Part shown: positions 1 to 7,005 of the stretch, one piece after another
Numbering within the stretch: the first letter of the stretch is position 1
How the letters are laid out: the number at the start of each line of letters is the position of its first letter
Assembly (NCBI GenBank): GCA_964544105.1
Contig: CAZIZQ010000033.1
Coordinates: 1 to 9,613 of the forward strand
DNA: 9,613 bases
Source of the DNA: GCA-016432345 sp964544105
Lineage (GTDB): Bacteria > Patescibacteriota > Microgenomatia > Levybacterales > UBA12049
Reading direction: 5' to 3'
Notes under the pieces: generated by a model
Database searches by the model: none
What the model saw: only the letters and a program-made list of their open reading frames with translations
Told to the model about the DNA's origin: nothing
Program-made: the position numbers and the translations under genes

Positions 1-2127
1 GGTTCTTCTTCCAATGCTTCAAATACCTATGGCGTTTTAACGCCAGAACAAAAAAGTGTATCAGATGCTTGTTGGGTAAGTGGGTTTTACTATGTCAACT
101 CCAGCCAACTCACAGGCGTACAAAATGTAGCAGTTGATAACACTACCATTACATTTAACCTGATCTATGAGGTGAAAAATACTAATCCCTTTGGGGGATG
201 CACCGGGCCATGCGCTTTGAATCCTCCATATCTTCCATATCCTCCTGAATACTTAAAGATTCAGCGAAGTTCCACCAGTACCCCAGGCTACATACCCTGG
301 GTGAAAGGTACCGGCACGTGTTTAACATTTGATGATGATGGTGCGTGTCAATCCGCGCGGTGGACTGCAGGGTATTCTATTGATCTCCCGCCCAATACCA
401 CCGACACATTTACTGTTTCCGCAGACGATCATAGGCAAAATTGCGGCTGGATTCCCACCGGCAGTCAAAGCTTTACTACCAATATAGCCACAACCGGCAC
501 CAACTCTGTTTTGGCACCAAATCTAACAGCTTCCGCTCTATCAGACTGGCAGAAAGTTCCTTATGTGGAGCTTGGCTGGACTAATACCCAGGCAGGACAG
601 GAAGTTAAGGTATATCGAAGCCAACAGCGCTGGCCGCAAACCAACCGCCTGGAAAACCAGAGCAGGTATTATGATCCCCAACGGAATGGTTATGCTTTTA
701 AGGGAACAGATGATCTTTCGGGTCTGGAACCGGGAGATTATTACTATGGAGTTTTGGTAGACAGGTACGGACAAACAGGCTTTTGTGAAGCCAGAGAGGC
801 CCCAACCGACCAGGCAAGGGTGCAGTGGTTGGGGTTTGCTATTTCGGGGAGTGTGTTTGTAGATAAAGATAGGGATGGCACAAAGGATGCTAATGAAGAT
901 TTGTATACAGGGCCTTTAACCGTTACTGCCAAAAAGGTAAATGATCAAAGTAAATTTTTTACATCCACCTGTACTACTAATTGTACCGGTTCCTATTCGT
1001 TTAATGTGGGTAGGGGTGATTATTATGTGACTCTTTCTTTGCCCGAGGGCTATGTTTCTTCCTACCCGGATCCCAGTAAGCCTGGAGAAAGACCAGATCC
1101 GACAATTTTTAGCCCTCATTATAAAGTAACTACTGGCCCGCCCTGCCCTGCCAATAACCAGGATACTATTGATCCGGATAGTAAAGATGTAGCTTCTCCT
1201 TGCAGTAACGGCCATATAACGGGTGCTAATTTTGGTATTTTTATTCCCCCGTGGTTTCAGGGTAAGTCCGGCGACATACGTTTTGACTCTGGTATTATCA
1301 ACAAAATTCCCAAAAGAGTTCCTACTTTATATTCCTCGATAGTTGGCAGCGGTCAGACTCCTGGAGTTATTTTTTCGGGAGAGGACAACAGACCTGATTT
1401 TGGTCTGGGACAATCATCGATAAGAGACTGGGTAATAAGCGGCAATGGCGCTAAATTTACCCCGGTAAACAGTAGTAAGGTAATTAGGACTTCTTATGGT
1501 TATTTTAAAACAACCGCGCGGCAGAGTAATATTACACCTAAAGAATTACCTAATAGCTGTAAGGGAATAAATTGCACGTTTCCCGCAGATCGGGAAAATG
1601 GTCTCTATGAGATAGTGGTACCTGGAGCAACAGTTAATTTTGACTCTAATGATAATACGTTCCAACCTGGTAAAAACTACGTGATATTGGTAGACGGTAA
1701 TTTAAGAATTAAAAGTAATGTTATTGTTCCTAATGGCTCAACAGTAACATTTTCGGTTTCGGGCAGTATTATCTTTGATAAAAGTGTGGGAGCAAATAAC
1801 ATTTCTACACAGTGTGTCCCCTCGATTGTAAACGGACAAAAATCAGCAGGTTGTCAAATAGAGGGATTTTATAGTGCAGATCGGGATATTGTTATTGAAG
1901 GCAATAACGGTAATTGCACCCAACAATCGGATAAGCGTCTTAATATTGCGGGAGTTTTGGTAGCTAATGCCTCGCTTGGAAGCGGAACTTTGCAGAAAAA
2001 TAGAGACTTATGTGAAGATAATCTACTTCAACCCGCATTTACTGTTACCGAACGGCCAGATCTTATCTTAAACGCTCCCGAGTTTATTAAAACTGCCAAC
2101 TACATATGGCAAGAAGTAGCACCATGA
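1..2127 (+). CDS. Large secreted multi-domain surface protein, candidate pilus-tip adhesin (5' end outside window)
   Basis: The frame is open from base 1, so the gene starts upstream; the GTG at 172 is only an internal codon. The visible 708 residues contain about 17 cysteines. Around residues 170-262 lies a fibronectin-III-like segment with a GDYYYGVLVDRYGQT stretch. Residues 281-412 resemble an SdrD B/Cna-B repeat, opening GSVFVDKDRDG and including a calcium-loop-like pattern at bases 862-897. The remainder (about 418-708) begins PWFQGKSGDIRF and continues with short beta-rich strands (VILVDGNLRI, IEGFYSADRDIVIEG, IAGVLVANASLG), suggesting a beta-helix or sandwich. There is no C-terminal membrane helix or LPXTG signal; the protein ends WQEVAP. 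It overlaps the first prepilin by 4 bases, so it is probably made with the minor pilins. I infer a pilus-tip adhesin with a role like PilY1, but see no PilY1 homology. The function is not proven, and a plain secreted surface protein is the alternative. Confidence 0.8.
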   Translation, partial: GSSSNASNTYGVLTPEQKSVSDACWVSGFYYVNSSQLTGVQNVAVDNTTITFNLIYEVKNTNPFGGCTGPCALNPPYLPYPPEYLKIQRSSTSTPGYIPWVKGTGTCLTFDDDGACQSARWTAGYSIDLPPNTTDTFTVSADDHRQNCGWIPTGSQSFTTNIATTGTNSVLAPNLTASALSDWQKVPYVELGWTNTQAGQEVKVYRSQQRWPQTNRLENQSRYYDPQRNGYAFKGTDDLSGLEPGDYYYGVLVDRYGQTGFCEAREAPTDQARVQWLGFAISGSVFVDKDRDGTKDANEDLYTGPLTVTAKKVNDQSKFFTSTCTTNCTGSYSFNVGRGDYYVTLSLPEGYVSSYPDPSKPGERPDPTIFSPHYKVTTGPPCPANNQDTIDPDSKDVASPCSNGHITGANFGIFIPPWFQGKSGDIRFDSGIINKIPKRVPTLYSSIVGSGQTPGVIFSGEDNRPDFGLGQSSIRDWVISGNGAKFTPVNSSKVIRTSYGYFKTTARQSNITPKELPNSCKGINCTFPADRENGLYEIVVPGATVNFDSNDNTFQPGKNYVILVDGNLRIKSNVIVPNGSTVTFSVSGSIIFDKSVGANNISTQCVPSIVNGQKSAGCQIEGFYSADRDIVIEGNNGNCTQQSDKRLNIAGVLVANASLGSGTLQKNRDLCEDNLLQPAFTVTERPDLILNAPEFIKTANYIWQEVAP

Positions 2128-2639
2128 AAAAGGGGTTTACACTGATTGAATTACTTATTGTGGTTGGTTTTTTGGCTATTGTTGGGGGTGGTGTTATTTT
2201 TTATACCGACCCGTTAGCACAAGCGCAGAAAGCAAATGACGATAGGCGCAAATCTGATCTTAGTCAAGTCCAAAATGGCTTAGAGCAATATTATAAAAAT
2301 AATGGCAGTTATCCGTTAAGCACCAATGCCGATAAAGAAAAGCCGTATAGAATAAGAGGTTTTAAGGCAGACCATCAAGTTATCGACTGGGGGCAGGACT
2401 GGACTCCGTACATGGCTATTTTACCAAAAGATCCAAAGTCAACAAAAATATACCTTTATGTTGATGGCGGCAATGGACAATCATACAAACTCTATGCTAG
2501 TCTAGAAAGAGGAGGAAAAGATCCAATGGCGTGTAATACAAGCGGCAGCGCGTGTTTGGGAGTACCAGATGGCGTTACCTGTGGAACAGCAGCAGATATT
2601 TGTAATTATGGAGTGTCAAGTCCAAACGTAAGCCCATGA
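2124..2639 (+). CDS. Prepilin, GspG/type IV pilin-like (first of two)
   Basis: This 171-residue protein begins with a class III signal peptide: MKKG is the leader, cleavage would fall before Phe5, and TLIE supplies the Glu at mature position +5. A hydrophobic helix at residues 5-27 both anchors the protein and packs the pilus core. The globular part has GspG-like features: a DDRRKSDLSQVQNGLEQYY helix, then SYP, LPKDPKS and SYKLYASLE. Four cysteines cluster near the C-terminus. I chose ATG 2124 because it gives the standard short leader; the in-frame ATG at 2106 would add MARSST ahead of it. Its start overlaps the surface protein's stop in CCATGA. A weak AAGAAG at 2111-2116 could serve as a ribosome binding site. 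It is probably a major or minor subunit of the pilus or pseudopilus shaft and would need a PilD-type peptidase encoded elsewhere. Confidence 0.9.
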   Translation: MKKGFTLIELLIVVGFLAIVGGGVIFYTDPLAQAQKANDDRRKSDLSQVQNGLEQYYKNNGSYPLSTNADKEKPYRIRGFKADHQVIDWGQDWTPYMAILPKDPKSTKIYLYVDGGNGQSYKLYASLERGGKDPMACNTSGSACLGVPDGVTCGTAADICNYGVSSPNVSP

Positions 2640-3058
2640 AAAAAGGATTTACCTTGATTGAGCTACTTGTGGTTATCGTGATCATTGGTATTTTGTCTTC
2701 GCTTCTGATGGCAAATTTTGTGGGTATTAGGCAGCGGGCGCGGGACGGGCAAAGGAAAGCAAACTTGCGCCAAATTCAGACAGCGCTTGAGTTGTACAGA
2801 GCAGATCAAGGAAGTTATCCTGGTACTGATTTGCTCCCTGCCTGTAACACTAATGCTTTTATAGGTGGAACTCCCCCAGTAACTTATATGGAGAAAATTC
2901 CTTGCGATCCATTAGGAAGTACTAGTTATATTTATACACCAGGTAATAATAATGCTATTTACGAACTTGTTGCTTGTTTGGAAAACAGCAACGACCAAGA
3001 TAAAGACCAAACAACAAACTCTGCATGTACTACTTCGTATACGCTTAAAAACCCATGA
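2636..3058 (+). CDS. Prepilin, GspG/type IV pilin-like (second of two)
   Basis: The protein has 140 residues. The leader MKKG is followed by FTLIELLVVIVIIGILSSLL, a textbook N-methylation and membrane helix with Glu at +5. The next segment, RQRARDGQRKANLRQIQTAL followed by ELYRADQGSYPG, is the helix and Tyr-Pro turn typical of GspG-like pilins. Four cysteines (PAC, IPC, VAC, SAC) could form two disulfides outside the membrane. It starts in the CCATGA overlap at the end of the preceding prepilin and ends in another with the next gene. Its first codons match those of the prepilin at 4009 base for base over 19 bases including the junction. It is compact with a canonical N-terminus, so it is a reasonable candidate for the main shaft pilin, though the gene order alone cannot decide between it and the preceding gene. 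Confidence 0.92.
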   Translation: MKKGFTLIELLVVIVIIGILSSLLMANFVGIRQRARDGQRKANLRQIQTALELYRADQGSYPGTDLLPACNTNAFIGGTPPVTYMEKIPCDPLGSTSYIYTPGNNNAIYELVACLENSNDQDKDQTTNSACTTSYTLKNP

Positions 3059-3525
3059 AAGGTTTTACCCTTATCGAGCTTATTATTGTTATAGCCGTTA
3101 GTGCGGTTTTGTCGGTTATCGGTATCGCGGCATTTGTTACTTACAGCAGGGCACAGGTTTTGACTGCTGCCACGCAGGACGTTGCTACCATGTTGCAGGT
3201 AGCAAAATCTCGGGCACAATCACAGGTAAAACCTGATGCTGGAGCATGCGCTACATCAACGCTTGATGGATATAAAGTTGTTATTACAGCTACTAATATA
3301 TACAAACTTGTAGCTGTTTGTGGAAGTAACGACTCGCCGATTACGGATCAGGAAAAAACATTAAGAAATGCTACTTTTTCTGATTCTAGTGTCGGAAGAT
3401 TTTTTTTCTTTCGAGTATTAAGCGGCAGTTTTGAGGGCGCCTCCGAGGCGGTAATTTCGGCATATGAGAAAAGTAAGGCAATAACTGTTAGTTCATCGGG
3501 CATCATACAGGTTGTTAATCGGTAG
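3055..3525 (+). CDS. Minor prepilin, GspH/FimT-like
   Basis: The 156-residue product starts MKG, then FTLIELIIVIAVSAVLSVIG, a prepilin N-terminus with a three-residue leader and Glu at +5. After the helix comes a QVLTAATQDVATMLQVAKSRA helix and then a beta-rich domain with GRFFFFRVLSG and KAITVSSSGIIQV. This layout (conserved helix, beta sandwich, C-terminal ITVSSSG strand) fits the GspH/FimT family of minor pilins. It has two cysteines, probably one disulfide. In known systems these proteins sit near the pilus tip or prime assembly, and some FimT proteins bind DNA; whether this one does is unknown. The start is in a CCATGA overlap with the preceding prepilin, and the stop TAG lies one base before the next ATG. 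Confidence 0.87.
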   Translation: MKGFTLIELIIVIAVSAVLSVIGIAAFVTYSRAQVLTAATQDVATMLQVAKSRAQSQVKPDAGACATSTLDGYKVVITATNIYKLVAVCGSNDSPITDQEKTLRNATFSDSSVGRFFFFRVLSGSFEGASEAVISAYEKSKAITVSSSGIIQVVNR

Positions 3526-3526
3526 T

Positions 3527-4012
3527 ATGAGGAAATCGAAGGGACAAACCCTAATTGAAGTTTTGGCGGCTTTTGGCATTGCGGTTGTTTTGGTTTCGGC
3601 AATAGTGATTGCTGTTTTAACAGCGCTTTCTAACGCGCAATTTAGTAGAAATCAAAACTTGGCTACTCAATATGCCCAGGAAGGCATGGAAGTTATGCGG
3701 CAAAAACATAATGCCGGAGAGTTGTTTGATAGCAATCCGCAGTGTCTGGTACTGGAAGGTACAGAGTTTACTTTGATGTCCGAGTCCCAACAGAGCGGAC
3801 AAAAGTGTCCGACACTGGCCGAAGATAAGCCTTTTGTTAGAAGAGTAACTATTTCCAATAATAGTTCTTCGTGTGGAGGCCAGGCGCCGCAAGAAGTAAT
3901 ACTTAAAGTTTTTTGGTCGGACAATAAGTGTAAAGATCCAAACAATCAGTATTGTCATAATGTAGAGCTTATTTCTTGTTTGTCAGATTTTAACAGGGTG
4001 CAAGCACCATGA
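3527..4012 (+). CDS. Minor prepilin, PilV/GspI-like
   Basis: With the ATG at 3527 the protein has 161 residues and a leader MRKSKG cut before Gln, followed by TLIEVLAAFGIAVVLVSAIV; Glu is at +5. Gln rather than Phe at +1 is unusual for a major pilin but is seen in PilV-like proteins. The downstream helix with ATQYAQEGMEVMRQ is the PilV/GspI signature region. Six cysteines (QC, KC, SC, KC, YC, SC) fall in the soluble domain. I rejected the TTG at 3512 because it would sit inside the previous gene and add a useless MLIGS extension. Spacing from the previous stop is one base (TAGTATG), and the gene ends in CCATGA with the next prepilin. Minor pilins of this type join the tip complex with the PilW- and PilX-type subunits. 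Confidence 0.88.
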   Translation: MRKSKGQTLIEVLAAFGIAVVLVSAIVIAVLTALSNAQFSRNQNLATQYAQEGMEVMRQKHNAGELFDSNPQCLVLEGTEFTLMSESQQSGQKCPTLAEDKPFVRRVTISNNSSSCGGQAPQEVILKVFWSDNKCKDPNNQYCHNVELISCLSDFNRVQAP

Positions 4013-4560
4013 AAAAAGGATTTACGCTGATTGAACTTTTGGTGGTAATGGGGGTACTTTTTGTGGTTGGTTTAATTGTTGGTGCAATTTTGTTTTCCTC
4101 GCTTCGAGGAGCAAATAAAACAAATGCCATTACTGTAGTTAGACAAAACGGTAATTACACAATTTCACAGATGGTAAAGACAATAAGAAACGCCAAGCGT
4201 TTTGATGGGGTAAAAGGTTTTAGTGATATAGATTACACATTAGACTGTTCTGGGGAGGATAGCTTAACTAAGAAATATCAATATATTAAAATTACATCTC
4301 CAGACGAAGGCTTAACAGTTTTTGCTTGTAATTCGCCTACGATTTCTTCCAATAGCGCGTCCCTTGTTGATACAAGCGCTGTTGCTGTAGTAGAAAATAC
4401 ATGCTCATTTACTTGTACGCAGAGAAGTATTTCTGACAGCCCGACTATTGGCATTTCTTTTTCGTTAAAATATAATCAGCCGGGAAGCGGAATTTTTGCC
4501 GAAAAAACTGCAAATGTTTTATTCCAAACGTCAGTAACTTTGCGAAACGAACCTCGTTGA
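4009..4560 (+). CDS. Minor prepilin, PilW/GspJ-like
   Basis: The 183-residue protein begins MKKG then FTLIELLVVMGVLFVVGLIV, with Glu at +5 and a clean membrane helix. The following NYTISQMVKTIRNAKRF helix and the beta-rich remainder with a C-terminal strand ending VTLRNEPR fit the PilW/GspJ group. Four cysteines are present, two close together in NTCSFTC. It starts in a CCATGA overlap with the PilV-like gene. It ends with TGA 33 bases before the PilX-like ATG, in the same frame, with no other stop between. Assignment to GspJ/PilW rests on order and overall shape more than on specific motifs; prepilin identity itself is secure. Confidence 0.87.
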   Translation: MKKGFTLIELLVVMGVLFVVGLIVGAILFSSLRGANKTNAITVVRQNGNYTISQMVKTIRNAKRFDGVKGFSDIDYTLDCSGEDSLTKKYQYIKITSPDEGLTVFACNSPTISSNSASLVDTSAVAVVENTCSFTCTQRSISDSPTIGISFSLKYNQPGSGIFAEKTANVLFQTSVTLRNEPR

Positions 4561-4575
4561 CAGACGCATAATGAA

Positions 4576-4592
4576 TTGCTAAGCTTTAGTAA
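4576..4592 (+). promoter_or_regulatory. Possible small hairpin just before the PilX-like start
   Basis: TTGCTAA (4576-4582) and TTAGTAA (4586-4592) can pair over seven positions, one of them G-U, around a GCT loop. The 3' arm ends two bases before the ATG at 4594. The stem is A/U-rich and weak. It falls in the only real intergenic gap of the pilus operon and could cover the ribosome entry region. It may equally be chance. Confidence 0.25.
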
Positions 4593-4593
4593 G

Positions 4594-5439
4594 ATGAGAA
4601 GTCAGAATGGGCAAGCCCTTTTAATTGTGGTTTTGATTATGGTGGTGTCGCTTACTGTTGGGTTATCTGTTGCTTCGCGTTCTATTACTAATCTGCGTAT
4701 TTCAACAGAAGAGCAAAGTTCGCAAGCGGCTTTTTCGGCCGCAGAAGCTGGGATTGAAAGGGTGCTAAAAAGTACCACAGAATGTTCACAGAGTAATCCA
4801 TGCACATATTCTCTTACAGATGACAGCAGGTCGCAATATGTTGCGGTCGGCACCTCTATTTCTGGCAGAGAATTTTTGCTAAACGGCGGTAACCCGATAG
4901 CTAAAGATGATGGTACAGATATCTGGCTTTCCGACTACCCTAATTATACAAATCCAAAAAGACCATCGTCTTTTTCCATTTACTGGGGGTTGCCGGGTGA
5001 GAGTTGCCCCAATACTGCCGCTATAGAAATAATTGCCCTTGGAGGATCAAGGGCAAACCCTATAACTAAAAGGTTTGGTTATGACTCTTGTTCTTCCCGA
5101 TCTATCTTAGCATCAAATAATTTTTCTATGCCTTCGGGAGCAACAAGAACGATAGCTGGTAAAAAACTTCAATATAAAACTCCCAATAATTTTCTTGATT
5201 TTCCTGTAGATACCGATATACTTTTAATTAGGGTTGTTCCTCTTTATAAAAGTACTCCAATAGGTGTATATACTTGCGATGACTTAGGTAATAATTGTAT
5301 TGATTTACCAGTACAAGGAAAACAGGTTGAATCAACAGGAACATCTGGATCAACAGCGAGAAAGGTTGCGTTCTTCCAAGGGCACCCAAAACTACCATCA
5401 GAATTTTTTCAGTATATTATTTTTTCATCCTTACCATGA
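4594..5439 (+). CDS. Minor prepilin-like protein, PilX/GspK-like
   Basis: From ATG 4594 the protein has 281 residues, the largest of the pilin set. It begins MRSQNG, then QALLIVVLIMVVSLTVGL, a prepilin-like leader and helix without the usual Glu at +5. Loss of that Glu is typical of GspK, the tip pseudopilin, and the ALLIVVL...SLT pattern with AFSAAEAGIE at residues 46-55 matches PilX N-terminal proteins. Six cysteines are present. The position last among the pilins and before the alignment proteins is also that of gspK. The TTG at 4576 in the same frame would add MLSFSK and lacks a ribosome site, so ATG is preferred. No good Shine-Dalgarno is seen for either. The gene ends in CCATGA with pilM. 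It probably caps the pilus tip together with the PilV- and PilW-like subunits. Confidence 0.85.
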   Translation: MRSQNGQALLIVVLIMVVSLTVGLSVASRSITNLRISTEEQSSQAAFSAAEAGIERVLKSTTECSQSNPCTYSLTDDSRSQYVAVGTSISGREFLLNGGNPIAKDDGTDIWLSDYPNYTNPKRPSSFSIYWGLPGESCPNTAAIEIIALGGSRANPITKRFGYDSCSSRSILASNNFSMPSGATRTIAGKKLQYKTPNNFLDFPVDTDILLIRVVPLYKSTPIGVYTCDDLGNNCIDLPVQGKQVESTGTSGSTARKVAFFQGHPKLPSEFFQYIIFSSLP

Positions 5440-6476
5440 AAATAAGACCATTTGGATTGGATATAAGTACAGTTTCAATGAAGGCAGTGTGGCTTTCGGA
5501 GGAGAAAAGCAAATTTTCGCTGTCTTCTATCGTGCAATCGCAAATGCCTTCAAAAGGAATACTTTCTGAGTCTCCTTTTGACCAAGAGGCAATGGCCCAA
5601 AGCATAAAACAAATACTAACACAGGGGAAAATTACAACACCATATGTAAACATTGCTCTTCCTGATAGTCAGGTGTATACAAGGGTTATTGAAATGCCAT
5701 ATCTGACTGACGCGGAGTTAAATTCTGCAATTTATTGGGAAGCAGAGCAGTATATTCCTCTTCCTTTAAATAGCGTTACACTTGACTGGGTGGTTTTGGA
5801 AAAACCGGATAATCCAATAATGGGCAGCAGTAAAATGCAGGTTCTTTTGGTAGGTTCGCCAACAGTGCTACTTAATAAATATCAAAAGATTTTAGCAATG
5901 GCAGGACTTACCATTAATGTTGTGGAGACAGAAATTTTATCGACAATTAGACCTTTTGTCCAGGAAAATGCTCCCAACAGAATTATTGTTAATATAGGAG
6001 ATGTAAGCACGTCCTTTGCCATTATAAAAAATGGAGTTATTGTTTTTTCTTATTCTGTGTCCACAGGAGGAATTGCCATTACCCGGGCCATAGCCAGCGA
6101 TTTTGGTTTGGATATATCCACAGCAGAAGAATATAAAAAAACATTTAGTATCTTACAGGGAGGAACCGGAGGGAAAATTGGCAAAGCTACAGCGCCAATT
6201 TTGATGTCTATTATTACCGAAATTAAAAAAGCATTAGCATTTTACGCTGAAAAGTATCAGGGGGAAATGTCAATTAAACAAATTGTTATTTCTGGCGCCA
6301 ACGCGCGTCTTTATGAAATCGATCTATTTTTCGCGCAAAACTGTGGCATCGAAACTATTACAGCAAATCCGTTTGACGAACTGGGAATAGATACATCTGG
6401 CTTGCCAAAAGAAATTATCGAGAGGGCTTCTGATTTTACTGTCGCGGTAGGACTTGGCATGCTTAATTATGAGTAA
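5436..6476 (+). CDS. pilM: Type IV pilus assembly protein PilM (actin-like ATPase)
   Basis: PilM is a cytoplasmic actin-fold protein that binds the N-terminal tail of PilN and couples the membrane alignment complex to the pilus motor. The 346 residues are the usual family length. Visible features are the N-terminal nucleotide loop FGLDISTVSMK (6-16), the signature EMPYL...AIYWEAEQYIP (86-108), a second nucleotide-binding segment IIVNIGDVSTSFAII in the middle, TGGIAITRAIA after it, and a C-terminal IVISGANARLYEI element. There is one cysteine, against the cysteine-rich secreted subunits upstream. The ATG overlaps the PilX-like stop by four bases in CCATGA, and the TAA stop lies inside the start of pilN, an eight-base overlap. 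The family assignment is firm; related FtsA or GspL cytoplasmic domains are poorer matches. Confidence 0.96.
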   Translation: MKIRPFGLDISTVSMKAVWLSEEKSKFSLSSIVQSQMPSKGILSESPFDQEAMAQSIKQILTQGKITTPYVNIALPDSQVYTRVIEMPYLTDAELNSAIYWEAEQYIPLPLNSVTLDWVVLEKPDNPIMGSSKMQVLLVGSPTVLLNKYQKILAMAGLTINVVETEILSTIRPFVQENAPNRIIVNIGDVSTSFAIIKNGVIVFSYSVSTGGIAITRAIASDFGLDISTAEEYKKTFSILQGGTGGKIGKATAPILMSIITEIKKALAFYAEKYQGEMSIKQIVISGANARLYEIDLFFAQNCGIETITANPFDELGIDTSGLPKEIIERASDFTVAVGLGMLNYE

Positions 6477-7005
6477 TAATATCAACCTTTTAAAAGGAGG
6501 CAGGGAAAAAAGATATCGACAAGAAAAACTTTTAAGAATTCTTAGAGTCGTTTCTCTAGTTTCTTTTAGTTTAGTAGTTGTTTCTTCGGCTTTGCTTTTT
6601 TATATTAACACGAGGTTTCCAGTTGAGTCATTACGACAAGAGGAGTCGGCCGCGGCAACAATCTTTACTTCACTTAAAGGAAGAGCAGAAAAACTTCTTT
6701 TTACTAAAAATAGGGTACAGGATATTGTAAATGTAACAAAAAAAAGGACTGTTTTTGATAATATTATAGCTGAAATTACAAGAGTAGTTCCAGCAGACAT
6801 ACAAATTAAGTCATTTAATTTAGATAAAAAGAAGTTTACTCTTACAATAGTTTCCCCTTCTCTTATTTCTGTTAATGCTTTTATTGAGGGAATCGATAGT
6901 TTGCTGGAAAATAAAAAAATTTTATCAAAAGTTATTCTTGATGGTTTGACAGCAGATCCAAAAAACGGTAGTTATACTATTTTGCTTTCAGGAGATTTTC
7001 CATGA
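6469..7005 (+). CDS. pilN: Type IV pilus assembly protein PilN
   Basis: PilN is a single-pass inner-membrane protein whose cytoplasmic tail docks onto PilM and whose outer domain pairs with PilO. The 178-residue product carries the PilM-binding type tail NNINLL (3-8) followed by a basic stretch (KGGREKRYRQEK), a membrane helix at about 24-46, then a coiled-coil-prone region and a ferredoxin-like fold with IIAEITRVVPADIQIKSF. I chose ATG 6469, which places INLL at the very N-terminus as in the family; the upstream TTG at 6454 would add MACLI. The start overlaps the pilM stop by eight bases (ATGAGTAA). No cysteines. The stop overlaps the pilO start in CCATGA. Confidence 0.9.
   Translation: MSNNINLLKGGREKRYRQEKLLRILRVVSLVSFSLVVVSSALLFYINTRFPVESLRQEESAAATIFTSLKGRAEKLLFTKNRVQDIVNVTKKRTVFDNIIAEITRVVPADIQIKSFNLDKKKFTLTIVSPSLISVNAFIEGIDSLLENKKILSKVILDGLTADPKNGSYTILLSGDFP
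6990..6994 (+). promoter_or_regulatory. Shine-Dalgarno site of pilO
   Basis: AGGAG lies inside the end of pilN, seven bases before the pilO ATG at 7002. It is the only clear consensus ribosome site at a gene start in this window, so pilO can be initiated independently as well as by coupling to pilN. Confidence 0.7.

Noticed and set aside
916..1215. Antisense open frame of 99 codons within the surface protein (similar frames at 3617-3958 and 8656-8886)
   Set aside because: These are shadows of well-supported genes with no recognisable domain or start context of their own.
2106..2123. Upstream in-frame starts for the prepilins and pilN (2106, 3512, 4576, 6454)
   Set aside because: Each adds residues before a canonical class III leader or the PilN tail; the downstream ATGs fit family N-termini and the overlap pattern.
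172..2127. GTG at 172 as the start of the surface protein
   Set aside because: The frame is open to base 1 with plausible protein sequence; no ribosome site or signal peptide follows 172.
4557..4585. Internal promoter: TTGACA at 4557-4562
   Set aside because: No acceptable -10 element at 16-18 bases; CATAAT at 4567 is too close. Probably chance.
4558..4596. Stop read-through joining the GspJ-like and PilX-like frames
   Set aside because: They share a frame with only one TGA between, but TGA is a working stop at many other junctions and the PilX-like protein has its own leader.
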